NCBI RefSeq assembly: GCF_004027225.2
Contig: NC_044301.2
Span: 19,696,098 to 19,760,097 of the forward strand
From: Strigops habroptila
Lineage: Eukaryota; Chordata; Aves; Psittaciformes; Psittacidae
DNA length: 64,000 nucleotides
Direction of reading: 5' to 3'
The notes beneath the pieces are model-generated. The model searched no databases and was not told the DNA's origin. It was given only the letters and a program-made list of their open reading frames with translations. Both the position numbers and the translations under genes were made by a program. This document shows, piece after piece, positions 21,589-32,240 of this stretch; position 1 is the first letter of the stretch; every line of letters begins with the position of its first letter.

Positions 21589-21687
21589 TTTTCAGGAATT
21601 TACATTCTTCCCGTCCGCCTATACAATGCAAAAAACCAAAGATAAAGCAAGCTTTTGCTGAAGCAAACTATTTATATTATTAATCAC
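21589..21687 (-). mobile_element. Second copy of ERV-C 3' LTR, part 2
   Basis: Repeats 14245-14343 with one extra T near the start. Confidence 0.88.
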
Positions 21688-21706
21688 AAACCACCCTTTT
21701 TCTATT

Positions 21707-23674
21707 TCATCCATTAGTTTGCTGAAGTATTATATGTATTATATTTTTTTTAATTTTTTGGAGTCTCTCTCGTTTGTTTAGTATTAGGTTAGCTTTTTCC
21801 AGTTCATCGTTGTCTCGTTTTTGTAAAATCATTATCTTTTTTGCTCCAGATGCCATGGCCATTTCTGAATTCATGGGCATAGCTGTTAACTGCATTCCTT
21901 CCACAACCCTAGAGATTAATCTTATAAAACAGGGTATTAAACATGGCAAAAACAATAGCCCAGCAAGAGCACATAACATAAAGAATCCTAACTTCTTCCA
22001 CCAGGCAACTCCAAGCATACCATCCCACCAACTAGCATCTATCATTGATCTCCATTCTTGAACTGGCACATGGGCTATTTTGCGAATGTTAGTAGCTATG
22101 TTAATACCGGCTTCTCCATTATTGTCTATCTTAAGGCAGCAGTCGGAAGATGTTAAATTTTCCACACACCCCTCCCTCTTCAGCAAGGAGATTAATCCAA
22201 GGCTAACCTATTTTGGTAAACAGCCTGCTCTAATCTGAGTCTGGCTGATGGGCCAATAGTTCCAAACCAGCTGCTGTCTGATTGGTAATTAACTCCACCA
22301 CAGCCTGTAGCCTTATAATACCATTAAGCATATAGATAGGGGTTGTGATAGCCCAGCTTCCATCTTGTGCCCAAGTGGCCGGTCCATAAGTTTCAATGAT
22401 TCGATTGGGGGGCCACTCGTCTTCTCCCCACCTTTGGAATCCACCCACTAAAGAGCGCTTTCCCGTCTCAGGCTCTCATATAAAGGGACACCCAGCCCAT
22501 CTCCATCCTCTGGAGGTAAAAGAAAGAATTCTGGCTGGATCAACCCCAAAGCACAGCTTCCTTCCCAATCGGCTGGCAATTGAGGATATGCCCGTCTGCC
22601 ACATATCCAGAATAACCCATCTGGTGCTTTCCAGAACCCTTCTCTGATACTCCCTATATGTTTCCAAAATTTGGATATAGCTTTTATTCCAGAGAAGGGA
22701 TTCATATTTTTTTAGTACATTTATATAACTGTATATTTGGATTTAAATCACAACTTGTTCCATCTTTATTAGACTCATTATATTTGGCCCAATATGACTT
22801 TGGGGGTCTTGGTATCCACTTTTTTGAAAAGTTGAGTTAGTGCTCAAGATCCTCTTACAAGGGGGTATTACCCATTGGGCTCCGAAATCTCGGTCCTTCT
22901 CGCCTTAGGCATTCCATACCAAATAAGAATAGAGTTTAGAACCCATCCCCCTGGTCGTTTTATTCCACTGGCAGTAAACGTGTGATTCCACCTGATCACA
23001 TCAAATGCACTTAGACTTATACTCCTCCAGGGCCATTCTTCTGTCATTGAAGGCCCTCCACAAATCCAGCAATTTGCTACATTTAATTCCCTAGCTATTT
23101 TGGTTGCTAAATTAACAAACAGATTTTGGCCTACCGAGGGAAATCCTAGTTCTTTATTCATTCTTTTCTTAAATCTATATATATGTTATCGTGGGTATCA
23201 TGTTCTCTTTGTTGTCCTTGCTTTATCAAGTGCCTAGTTATATTTTTGACGATTTCTTCTTTGACCATGTTCTTGAACTCCACCTCCATCTGATATGTCC
23301 CAGTGTCCCGCTTTAGTAAAGCATAACCATTGCTCGCCTCTGGGGCAACTCAACCCTAGCCTAATTCCTCCTTCTCCCAAATTTTCTCCAACCCAGTATT
23401 CTTGGCTTCCATATTGACATACCCCTAGACTCTTTTGATCATAACAGACTTTGTTTATGTGGGTGTGCGCTGTGAAGGTATAGAGTTGCTGGAGGTCATA
23501 TCGGATTGTCTGGTAGCATTTTTTGGCAAGTATCAGGGATCACAGGGACAACCAATACTGCAGCTAGTATCATTGAGACAAGCTGAGGTCCAGTATAGCA
23601 TATACTCCCACCTCTCATTGCCTATTGGGTTGCCACCAACAGCCAGAGAAATGCATCTTCTTGGTGGCGAGTAA
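21707..23674 (-). pseudogene. env: ERV-C env, indel-broken (right copy)
   Basis: Duplicate of 14369-16302 cut into frames 21707-22186, 22230-22448, 22448-22705 and 22868-23161 by one-base insertions and deletions. There are very few substitutions. It reads as a poorer version of the left copy and not as an independent gene. Confidence 0.85.
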
Positions 23675-23969
23675 AGAGGCTAATCTGGTCTTGCCCTCTC
23701 TTGTCTTGTTAATATAACTTCGGCTGCAGGGATCAGGGGAGCGTCCTGTTTAATTTGGCAAAATCCCCACCTTGCCTATAATCAGGGCTCCTTTATACCA
23801 GTTACAGAAGTACTTCAGTGAATCTTTCGTGGATACTTGTAGAGCCACAAGTACCTCAGCGTGTCACCACACTTACATGACAGGGTTCACAATGAGTACG
23901 TAAAAATGGATGGTGTGTTACAACAGGTTATCTGTGGAATTTTCCTAGCATTTCCTGTCCCATATGCTA

Positions 23970-25367
23970 TTAGAACTGTAGTTCCCCATCTTTTCCACAG
24001 CATACCGCTATTAGTCTAACTTGTCTCTCACACTTCTCCCAACTGGACCAAAGTCTGTCCCGAGGGCAAAATGTTGTCCCCTTCCCGTATCCACAGGGTT
24101 TTGCCACACTCTTATCTTTCCGAGCATTGTGGGCACTGTAGCATTCTACCATGAATAATGGATTACAGTCATTATTATGGTGTAGTGGACACCAGTAGTT
24201 CTGAACAATGTGTGGTGGATACCAGTAGTTTCGAAACTCCCGACTCCAAACTGGGCTGATTTTCTTCCGATGATTCTGGCTCCTTTCCTGTCAAAGCAAG
24301 AATATGAGGCCTCTTTTTGATAGTTAATTTTAAGGGATCTTTATGTGGATATATGGCCCACCCATCCAGAGGATCAACAGGGCCTTTTACTTGAGCAGCA
24401 TGGGTCCATCCCCTTTCCTTTGTCCGTATTGCTGATTCTGTTGTCAATAGTACCTGATATGGCCCTTCCCCAATTAGGTTTTAGAGTATCTTCTTTCCAA
24501 CTTCTTATTAATACCCAGTCCCCAGGTTGTATCTTACGTATATAAAAATCCAAAGGTGGTGTTTTGGGGAAGGCGGCCCTGTTCCCATAGGTGACTCAGA
24601 GTTCTGGCCACCTTTTGAGTGTAATTTTTGTACATATGGATCACCAGCCTCTGGGAATAAGGACATTTTCTCCATTTCCTAAATAAGGTAACCCGAACAT
24701 CATTTCATATGGGGAAACTCCCAAATCTTTTTTGAGGTGCTATTCGAATTCTCAACAAAGCCAGAGGCAAGCACTTAGTCCAGGGTAATTTGGTTTCAAT
24801 CATTAATTTCGACAATGTTTGTTTTAGAGTCTGGTTCATCCTCTCAACTCTCCCTGAGCTTTGTGGATGCCAGGGAGTATGTAAATCCCATTCTATACCC
24901 AGGGCACAAGTTATACCTTGTATTACTTTAGATGTAAAATGGGTACCTTGGTCCGAATCAATCCTCTCACTGATTCCATATCTGGGAACTATTTGTTCCA
25001 GCAGCACCTTGGCCACATTGTTTGCAGTGGCCTGAGTAGATGGAAATGCTTCTACCCAATGGGTTAGGTGATCTACTATTACCAGGAGGTATTTCCACCT
25101 CTGGACTGGTGGAGTTCTGTGAAATCCACCTGTATATGTTGGAAGGGTCTTAATGTTAGGGGGCCTGCCCCTGCAAGCCCACTGTTTCATTACTTTTCTG
25201 TTTACCTTTTGACAGATTAGACACCGGTCCACTAATTGTTTTGCCAATGTGTATATTGCAATACACCCATAGTGTCTTAAAAATTGATCACACAATGCCT
25301 GAGTTCCCCAATGAGTTTCTTGATGCAGCCGTGATAGCACTTCCCTCGTTATAGCTTTGTTTAACAT
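23970..25367 (-). pseudogene. pol: ERV-C pol: integrase region, indel-broken (right copy)
   Basis: Duplicate of 16614-18025. Frames 24705-25367, 24175-24447 and 23970-24152 carry the zinc finger, the DDE core and the C-terminal extension in pieces. The left copy is open across the same stretch. Confidence 0.85.
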
Positions 25368-27766
25368 TTGTCTTCCATCCGGGAGTACCCACCTACCCTC
25401 AGAAGTCTTAATACCCCTATTCTTAACATCTCATCCTCTTCCTTAGGTGTGAATATTGGGTTTTTTTCCGGGAGTTTTACTCTGGTTGGTATCAGAGCAA
25501 ATACTTTAATAGGTTCCTCTATTGCTGCCTTTTTGGCTTGTTCATCTGCCAAGTCATTCCCTCTCGCTTCAAAGGATGGTCCTTTCTGATGTCCATTAAT
25601 ATGCATGACTGCAATCTCTTCTGGTAACTCCAAAGCTTCTAATACTTCTATAATTAGTTGTCCATGTATTAATCCTTTACCTCGGGAAGTAATTAGACCC
25701 CTTTCTTTCCAAATTTTTCCGAAGGTATGTACCACTCCATATGCATATTTGGAATCAGTATATATTGTTCCTGCCTTCCCCTGGATAAGCTCCAAGGCTC
25801 TTTTTAGAGCATACAATTCGCATATTTGGGCAGACCAATCCCCTGGTAGACGTCCTCGTTCTATCACCATGATTTCTTGCCCATCAACTATAGCATATCC
25901 ACTAAACCTTTTCCCATTCACACACCTGGAAGACTCATCCACAAATAGGGATTTCCCATAAGGGAGAGGACTGTCTAATAAATCCTCTCGAGTCTTGGTC
26001 TGATAGTCTATTAAATCCAGGCAATTATGTTCTGGCTCCTCTTCTACTTCTTTTCCATACAAGAACTGAGAGGGATTTAGATTCTTATCTACTACTAGCA
26101 CCAAGTCATCTTTTTCCATTAAAATGGCCTCATATTTTAAGATTCGAGAGTCGGTTAACCATCGACCTGATTTCTGGCTCAGAATTGTTCTGACGGTATG
26201 GGGGGTAGATACAATGAGAGCTCCTCCAAAAGTCAATTTCCGACTTTCCTCTACTAGTATTGCTGTGGCTGCTACAGCCTGTACACAAGTAGGCCACCCT
26301 CGCGAGACTGGATCCATTAGTTTCGACAAGTAAGCTATTGGCTTTTTCTGACCCCCCCGTTCCTGGGCCAATACCCCATACGCAATTCCCCCTTCCACAT
26401 TCACAAAGAGATGAAATGGTTTTTCCAAGGAGGGGAGTGTTAAAACCGGAGCTGTTATTAATTTCTGTTTTAAATTTTCAAATTGCTCCTTCTCATTTTC
26501 TTGCCACCGAATAGGCTCTTCCCCAACCAGTTTTTCATATAGGAATTTGACCAATTGGGTATATTTATCAATCCATAATCGACAATATCCTAGTAACCCC
26601 AATAGCTGCCTCACTTCTCTTTTAGTTCTTGGCAGCGTTAAAGATGTAATTCCAGTGATCCGTTTGGGATTGATTCTTCGCTTTCCCTCACTAATTAAAT
26701 GACCCAGGTATTTCACTTCCTTCTGTACAAATTGTAACTTGGTTTTTGATACCCTCAGTCCTTGGTTTCCCAAAAAGTTCAGCAGTTGTATGGATGCTTC
26801 TCTGACATTAGCTTCCTTCTTACCTGAGACTAATAAATCATCTACATACTGGAGGATTTTTATTCCTGGTGGAACTATAAAATGCTCTAGTACCCCTTCT
26901 AAAGCCTGTCCAAATAAATTAGGAGATTCCGTACACCCCTGGGGAAGAGAAGTCCATCGAAGTTGCTGCTTCCTTCCAGTATTGGGATCTTCCCATTCAA
27001 AAGCAAATAAATCCCTACTGTCCTCAGCTAAGGGGCAAGCCCAGAAGGCATCTTTTAGATCTATCACACTGAACCACCTATGTTCATGTGGAATTTTACT
27101 TAATAAGGTATATGGGTTCGATACTACTGGGTGGCGTACTTGTACCATTTTGTTTATCTCCTGCAAATCTTGAACCAGTTGGTACGTCCCGTCTGACTTT
27201 TTGACCGGCAAGATGGGAGTATTATACAGGGACATGCAGGGTTCTAATAACCCATCCTTTAGCAGTGCCTCAATTACAGGTCTCAGTCCTTTTCTTCCTT
27301 CTGCTGATATAGGATATTGCTTCACTTTTACAGGTCGGCTAGTCTCTTTAACTTTAATTTCAATTGGTGCCATTTGTAGTCCTCCTCGGTTTCCCTCTCT
27401 GACCCATACCTGGGGTTGAATTTTTGCTTCATCTTCCTCAGTTAACTCAAAGAGTTTTACCACTACCTTACACTTCTCCGGAACCACTCCAATGTTTAAT
27501 TCAGCTTGTAAGTCCCTACCAAGTAAATTAAGTCCTGTCTGTGGGACTAGTAAAATGTCTGCTTCTGTATCTTTTCCGTTGCCCCAAATTTTTACCTTTT
27601 CTATCACTGGGACTTTAAATCCTTCTCCTTTTGCCCCTACCACCGTGGTAGTCTTTTGTCCCTTCTTACATCCTGATGGCAGGGCTGTAATACATGTTCT
27701 TTCAGCCCCTGAATCGACTAAAAAGATAAATTCTTCCCCCTGGGGTCCTAATTGCAGCTTTATCAA
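25361..27766 (-). CDS. pol: ERV-C pol: protease, RT and RNase H (right copy)
   Basis: An 801-residue frame in the same frame as gag across the UAG. Protease has the D18-S19-G20 active site and LLGRD near residue 90. RT follows from about residue 150 with LPQGCTES and YVDD at residues 307-310 (complement of 26837-26848). RNase H begins near residue 610. The RT copies genomic RNA into DNA. The frame closes at 25361 because this copy has one C fewer near 25420 than the left copy near 18055. Past that point the left copy gives the continuation. No catalytic residue is missing. Confidence 0.9.
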   Translation of the reverse strand: MIKLQLGPQGEEFIFLVDSGAERTCITALPSGCKKGQKTTTVVGAKGEGFKVPVIEKVKIWGNGKDTEADILLVPQTGLNLLGRDLQAELNIGVVPEKCKVVVKLFELTEEDEAKIQPQVWVREGNRGGLQMAPIEIKVKETSRPVKVKQYPISAEGRKGLRPVIEALLKDGLLEPCMSLYNTPILPVKKSDGTYQLVQDLQEINKMVQVRHPVVSNPYTLLSKIPHEHRWFSVIDLKDAFWACPLAEDSRDLFAFEWEDPNTGRKQQLRWTSLPQGCTESPNLFGQALEGVLEHFIVPPGIKILQYVDDLLVSGKKEANVREASIQLLNFLGNQGLRVSKTKLQFVQKEVKYLGHLISEGKRRINPKRITGITSLTLPRTKREVRQLLGLLGYCRLWIDKYTQLVKFLYEKLVGEEPIRWQENEKEQFENLKQKLITAPVLTLPSLEKPFHLFVNVEGGIAYGVLAQERGGQKKPIAYLSKLMDPVSRGWPTCVQAVAATAILVEESRKLTFGGALIVSTPHTVRTILSQKSGRWLTDSRILKYEAILMEKDDLVLVVDKNLNPSQFLYGKEVEEEPEHNCLDLIDYQTKTREDLLDSPLPYGKSLFVDESSRCVNGKRFSGYAIVDGQEIMVIERGRLPGDWSAQICELYALKRALELIQGKAGTIYTDSKYAYGVVHTFGKIWKERGLITSRGKGLIHGQLIIEVLEALELPEEIAVMHINGHQKGPSFEARGNDLADEQAKKAAIEEPIKVFALIPTRVKLPEKNPIFTPKEEDEMLRIGVLRLLRVGGYSRMEDKC

Positions 27767-27796
27767 GGGCTCCTCATGATTCCTAGACCCCAGGAG

Positions 27797-27817
27797 GTAG
27801 AGCCCCTGACACCCCTA
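27797..27817 (-). promoter_or_regulatory. ERV-C gag UAG stop with readthrough-like context
   Basis: Gag ends in UAG (complement of 27815-27817) followed by GGGTGTCAGGGGC, and pol continues in the same frame. ERV-B has the same stop and following bases. Same-frame UAG between gag and pol is the gammaretroviral arrangement. Confidence 0.65.
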
Positions 27818-29401
27818 TTCCTCACAATATTCCTCTTGGTGGCTGATGGTAAACACTTGCAAATCTCTTTCTAGCTGCGGGCATTCCCTTTTGAAGTGAC
27901 CCTCTTGCCCACAGTAATAACATTTGCCACGGTTATTCTGTCTTTCTTCCATTCCCGGTTTCCAATTGGTCTGACCAACCCTTCCTCTACCTCTTCCAGC
28001 TCCAACTTTACTTTCCCTTCCTTTATTCAATTCATATCTTACCCCTTGGGGTGTTCCAGATGTACACTTAGTCATTTGATGTACTGTGGCTACCATAAGC
28101 TTAGCTTTGGCCTTCTGCCTTTCTTCATCCCTCCTCACATATACCTTTTGAGCTTCTCTTAACAACTCATCCAACCCTCGGTCATGCCAATCCTCCAATT
28201 TTTCCAATTTTCTTTTAATATCTGGCCATGCATGAGTAACAAAATTAACTTTTAACAATTCCTGGCCTGCTTCACTTTCAGGATCTATTCCTGAGTACTG
28301 TTGTATATTTCGATGGAGTCGTTGTAACCACTCCGTTGGGGACTCCTCTTTCCCCTGTTTGTTGTCAAAAGCTTTGCCCAAATTCAGCCCCCTTGGGGCA
28401 GCTTCTTTAATTCCTTTTATAATCAATGTCCGATAATCAGACATGTTTCTTCTCCCCTCCGCATCATTTTGATTCCAATTTGGTCTTACAGAGGGGAGTT
28501 TCTGTTCTCCTCCTATCCCAGCCTGCTGATTTTGTCCTTCCCAAATCCTCATTCCAGCAGTTCGAATCATCTGTCGTTCTTCAGGAGTGAATAAACTTCC
28601 CATTATGGATTGCATCTCATCCCATGTATGAATGTTAGGCCCTAAAAACTGATCCAGCTGCTCAGATAGACCCAAAGGGTCCTCTAACAACTTCTTCATT
28701 TCCTTCTTAAATCCTCTTACTTCTGTACTAGTGAGGGGTATATTTACAAATCCCACCCCATTTGGTGCACCCGGCATCGGGACTTCTCGTAATGGGTGCA
28801 GACTAACCAGTCCCGAAGTCTCCCCCGTGTCCCGCATTTCTCTTTCCATAGGATAATTGACCAGGTCCCGAGTTAATCTCTCGGGTTCGGTCCTTCTTCG
28901 CCTCTGGTCCCCTTGTTTTGGAAGCGCAGTGGGCCTCTCCCTTTCCTCCTCTCTTTCTAATCCTGGAGATTCGACAGGATTGTAAGGGGGAGGTATGTAA
29001 TCGAGAGGGTCCCATTCCTGTTCTTTTTCTTTTTCCTTAGTTTGTTGTTCCCCTACCTTAAACACCATAATGCCTCCCCTCCAACAAGCCGCATAGTCAC
29101 TTTCTTCCTGACTAAATGGCTCCTTAGCATTAACATATAAATTCAAGGCTTGACACATCCACCCCTCAAAGGACCCATACTTTGGCCAATATAACGAATC
29201 CGGTCTGATGGGTCCCTTAATCCATTCAAACATGCAATAATGTATCATCCTTGCTTTATCCTTTCCCCTGGTGCAGGATGTACCCTCCTGCCCCCATTCT
29301 GATAACATCCTCCCTAACGGACTGTCTGGAGGTATGTCTGGGAGACATTTCCCCTGTCCCCCTTTCTTCCCGGGACCTCCTTTACTGGTCCCATTTCCCA
29401 T
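27815..29401 (-). CDS. gag: ERV-C Gag polyprotein, intact 528 residues
   Basis: Structural polyprotein of the virion. The start at 29401 encodes MGNG, with Gly2 as a myristoylation site for membrane targeting. Matrix spans roughly residues 1-110. A PPPY late-domain motif at residues 137-140 should recruit budding machinery. Capsid follows, with a major-homology-type stretch (GKEESPTEWLQRL) and a charged C-terminal helix. One CCHC knuckle (C494, C497, H502, C507) forms the nucleocapsid. The length and single knuckle are usual for gammaretroviruses. No internal stops. The last third is repeated, in broken form, left of the gap. Confidence 0.92.
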   Translation of the reverse strand: MGNGTSKGGPGKKGGQGKCLPDIPPDSPLGRMLSEWGQEGTSCTRGKDKARMIHYCMFEWIKGPIRPDSLYWPKYGSFEGWMCQALNLYVNAKEPFSQEESDYAACWRGGIMVFKVGEQQTKEKEKEQEWDPLDYIPPPYNPVESPGLEREEERERPTALPKQGDQRRRRTEPERLTRDLVNYPMEREMRDTGETSGLVSLHPLREVPMPGAPNGVGFVNIPLTSTEVRGFKKEMKKLLEDPLGLSEQLDQFLGPNIHTWDEMQSIMGSLFTPEERQMIRTAGMRIWEGQNQQAGIGGEQKLPSVRPNWNQNDAEGRRNMSDYRTLIIKGIKEAAPRGLNLGKAFDNKQGKEESPTEWLQRLHRNIQQYSGIDPESEAGQELLKVNFVTHAWPDIKRKLEKLEDWHDRGLDELLREAQKVYVRRDEERQKAKAKLMVATVHQMTKCTSGTPQGVRYELNKGRESKVGAGRGRGRVGQTNWKPGMEERQNNRGKCYYCGQEGHFKRECPQLERDLQVFTISHQEEYCEE

Positions 29402-29783
29402 GTTCCCCGGGGATTCCGATTCACCGTTTCCTTACACTTCGTCCCTTCACCGGCCGACCTCCTCGCGGAGGGACGGAACCGCGGTTAGAAGGACTCCACA
29501 CTCGCTTCGCAGAGGATTCTGCGTCTCAGGCACACACTCTCAATCCCCGTAATCCCAGCCGCCCGGATAGTACTTAACAGTCACTTTTCTTACCCGGGTT
29601 CTGTGCACAGATATTATCGGCTGCCGTGGAAATAGTGCCCCGCTTTGGTCCACGAGCACCCTGCCGGGGTCGTCACCGTCGATCCTCTAGCGGCAAGGAG
29701 GGAAAACAAAAGGACCGCTGAAATCAGCGGGGCACGCCTTCCTTCAGTGATCGTCTCCCCACCGCCGAGGCGAGGTTTTGAAT
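29402..29783 (-). promoter_or_regulatory. ERV-C leader
   Basis: GC-rich untranslated leader between the primer site and gag, where the packaging signal and splice donor are expected. I did not fix a donor. Confidence 0.45.
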
Positions 29784-29801
29784 GTCCCGGACGAGCCCCC
29801 A
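29784..29801 (-). promoter_or_regulatory. ERV-C primer binding site, tRNA-Pro
   Basis: The complement reads TGGGGGCTCGTCCGGGAC, three bases from the LTR. It fits the classical gammaretroviral tRNA-Pro primer site at all but the last base. Confidence 0.88.
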
Positions 29802-29804
29802 AAT

Positions 29805-30305
29805 TGTGAGAAACGTGCTCACCTTTAGAAAAATTTAACTGGGGACAAAGTCGGTGGAGCAAAGATTTATTTACAGCGCTGGGTGCATGCTTTCATATCC
29901 TACATGCACACCTGTAAGTACAGAGTCAAAGTTTCTTATAGTCCAGCCTTTTACATATTCATAGGATTTTTAGGAAGACGAATCCCACCTCCCAATGGTT
30001 GATGTCATCTTCATTCTTTCTTCCAGGAGGGGTTTTTTTAAGAGGTAGTTGATAAAGGCTGTTAGTCTTCTTTGTTTTATTTAACTCTGTGCCTAAAGCC
30101 CTTATCTTATACATTGTTCTGTTGCTTTCAGATTAGATGTTGATTCAATCAAGAATGACTGCCACGCATCCTATATCCGGCTGCACAAGTCCCTTATTCC
30201 TGTTTGTTTCAGGAATTTACATTCTTCCCATCCGCCTATACAATGCAAAAAACCAAAGATAAAGCAAGCTTTTGCTGAAGCAAACTATTTATATTATTAA
30301 TCACA
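29805..30305 (-). mobile_element. ERV-C 5' LTR
   Basis: A 501-bp LTR with TG...CA ends, read on the minus strand from 30305. The poly(A) signal is the complement of 29866-29871. It is nearly identical to the split 3' LTR and is followed on the right by the GATA duplication at 30306-30309. Confidence 0.9.
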
Positions 30306-30309
30306 GATA

Positions 30310-31124
30310 TGAGCATACACAAATGATCACCTGGCAGTTATTCTTAGGTACACACCTTGGAAAGCATGGGCACTCTTTAGGTGTTCATGCTACCAATGAG
30401 TTTCACCCTCAGTGGTGCCATCTTTCTCCTGTAAGCACAAGTGATCCCGAGAGATTTCCCCTGGCCTAGTAGTGTTTTCTCTCCCCGGGGCACCTGACCC
30501 AGCCTGTCTGTGCCATTTTCTGTCCTTTCTCTGCTGTGTACGGCCTGCCCTGGCAACTCTCCATGCCCTTTGTTATTCTACAGGGCATGGAACATTACAG
30601 ATAATTTCTGCTGGATGGCACCTTAACAGTTCGTCTGCTCCTGCTGGGCACTCGCTTTGAGATACCTTAATTGCTTGCTGTGAAAGCTGAAGGTGACACC
30701 ATAAGCAAATCACCATAAATACATGCAAACCTCTCTTAGAACAGCAAATCAGATGGTTGTAGGTAGTGCACAGTATGGATCAGCAAGAGCTGTTCAGCTC
30801 TAAATCTCATTTTCCCACATTTTCAGGCTGTACAGAATCTATTTCATATAAGTTATCCAGTTATCCAGTTATGGGTCAGACCTTGCATTTCTTACTCAAG
30901 AAGGATTAAATCAAATGCCAAGTAGTCTGTTAAAAGGTGGTTTTATACACAGCTAGCTAAACTCTTGATAAATTATTCTCTCAAAGGAAAAATAAAGTTT
31001 TCCAGTAGATTTCTCTGTAACTGTTTTCAGAGAAGCTTATGCTTGCCCCCCTTAGAGGCCTTCTTTCTAAGTGAAGCTAAAGTTTAATATCTAGTGAGAT
31101 TGAATTTCTAAGAATGATTTTCCT
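30310..31124. other. Non-coding DNA between ERV-C and ERV-D
   Basis: Two frames of about 60 codons (30272-30660) lack any supporting feature. Nothing recognised. Confidence 0.5.
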
Positions 31125-31128
31125 AAAA

Positions 31129-31768
31129 TGTTGCAGATTTTCTTAAGTTTTATTGAATCTTTATGTTTTGTGTTTGTGAAATAGTTATCTATAGGAACAT
31201 CTTGATATAAGAAAGAAGTTAGCCTTTGTGTTAGCACGGATTGCTGTGTTACTTGAAATCCGATGTTGTGTTGCTTGAAGTCCCTGTTCTCTGTGACATG
31301 TTAGCCTTAGTCCTTACTCTCTAGAGCATAACCAAAGCACCTAGGGTCTATTGTATATAGGATGAGTTATTTGACAACCTGGCAAGGCAGAAATCTAGCT
31401 GGCCAACTTGGCAACAAAACTTACTTTTAAGGTGACCTGAAGTAAACTGCCTTCATTATAATACTAAAAACCACACCCACAGATCAAAAAGACCCTTGCC
31501 CAGGTGAAGACCCTTCCCCCATGCAAGCGTAGTAACAGAAAAGAATGACACTGCAGATATTATAATTGTATGCAAATCACTAACCAATCATTGTAATTGG
31601 AATGTACTACCTTGTAATTTTTGTGTATAAATGTAACGATGAAATCAGCATTGGGTGTGCTTGATTTGTGGAAATTCCACCTAGCACCCAGCGCTGCAAT
31701 AAAGAAGTGCCTGCTTCTTAATGCTACATTGGTATTAAGGAGTTTTATTCTCCCAACTTTCAGTGACA
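31129..31768 (+). mobile_element. ERV-D 5' LTR
   Basis: Begins TGTTGCAG and ends CAGTGACA. TATA box at 31626-31632 (TATAAAT) and poly(A) signal at 31698-31703. The 120- and 89-codon minus-strand frames found in both LTRs are LTR sequence. Confidence 0.9.
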
Positions 31769-31773
31769 GTTTT

Positions 31774-31791
31774 TGGTGACCCAGGTGGGAC
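31774..31791 (+). promoter_or_regulatory. ERV-D primer binding site (tRNA not identified)
   Basis: TGGTGACCCAGGTGGGAC follows the LTR at the expected distance and begins with the obligatory TGG. The first nine bases resemble Trp/Arg-type sites but the rest does not, so I do not name the tRNA. Confidence 0.55.
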
Positions 31792-32079
31792 CTTGCAAGT
31801 GAGACTGGAAGAGATCGAGTGCTGATCAAACTCTGGCTGGCACCAAGGAATTCTCAGGGAGGAACATCTCCCTCAACTCATAAAGCTCCTCGCAACGTTC
31901 CCTGGATAAAAAAAAAAAGGTAAGGCATGTCTTTCAGAATTTGGTTTGGAAAGCCTGCCTGTACAGCATGGTGAAAGCTGCGCAGGGCTGGGGCTAAAAG
32001 GGTACCTGTTTGCATTGGAAGCCTAGGCATCTGCCTCTAAGTCATAAGCAAAAGTTACTGCTGGGTTGGACTTTGGTTG

Positions 32080-32240
32080 GTAATTACCGTTGCATATTTG
32101 GTAATTACCGTTTGCATATTTTATTGTTATTTAGTAATTGCCATTTGCATGTTCTAGTGATTACTGTTTGCATACTTTATTGTAATTTGATAATTGCCAT
32201 TTGCATGTTTTGGTAATTACTGATTACATATTTTATCGTA
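32080..32240 (+). repeat. Imperfect tandem repeat with octamer-like motifs in the ERV-D leader
   Basis: Units of roughly 25-50 bases alternate TAATTACC/TAATTGCC with TTTGCATA or TTTGCATG. Two perfect ATTTGCAT octamers (complement of ATGCAAAT) lie at 32143-32150 and 32199-32206, with several near-matches. The array ends at the gag ATG (32241). Confidence 0.7.

Larger units (their letters stand above)
6483..30305 (-). mobile_element. ERV-C: class I (gammaretrovirus-like) provirus, interrupted and duplicated in the assembly
   Basis: A minus-strand provirus with its 5' LTR at 29805-30305 and its 3' LTR at 6483-6891 plus 14245-14343. A 4-bp target duplication GATA (6479-6482 and 30306-30309) ties the two ends to one integration, and 4 bp is usual for class I ERVs. 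Going leftwards the order is LTR, tRNA-Pro-type primer site, gag, UAG, protease, RT, RNase H, integrase, env, LTR. ERV-B sits inside the 3' LTR. About 7.3 kb of the interior is present twice around the N gap. Subtracting both leaves about 9.1 kb. The LTR copies differ by about four substitutions by eye, so the insertion is young. Confidence 0.9.

Noticed and set aside
21386..21683. Open frames running through the N gap
   Set aside because: They contain unknown residues and join sequence that is probably not contiguous.
14120..28808. A true recent tandem duplication of ERV-C
   Set aside because: The breakpoints are not at LTRs, the junction is an N gap, and differences are indels concentrated by the gap. 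An assembly overlap explains this better, though I cannot exclude duplication without reads.
31560..31829. Minus-strand frames of 89-120 codons in the ERV-D LTRs
   Set aside because: Present in both LTRs because the LTRs are repeats. There is no domain or conservation beyond that.
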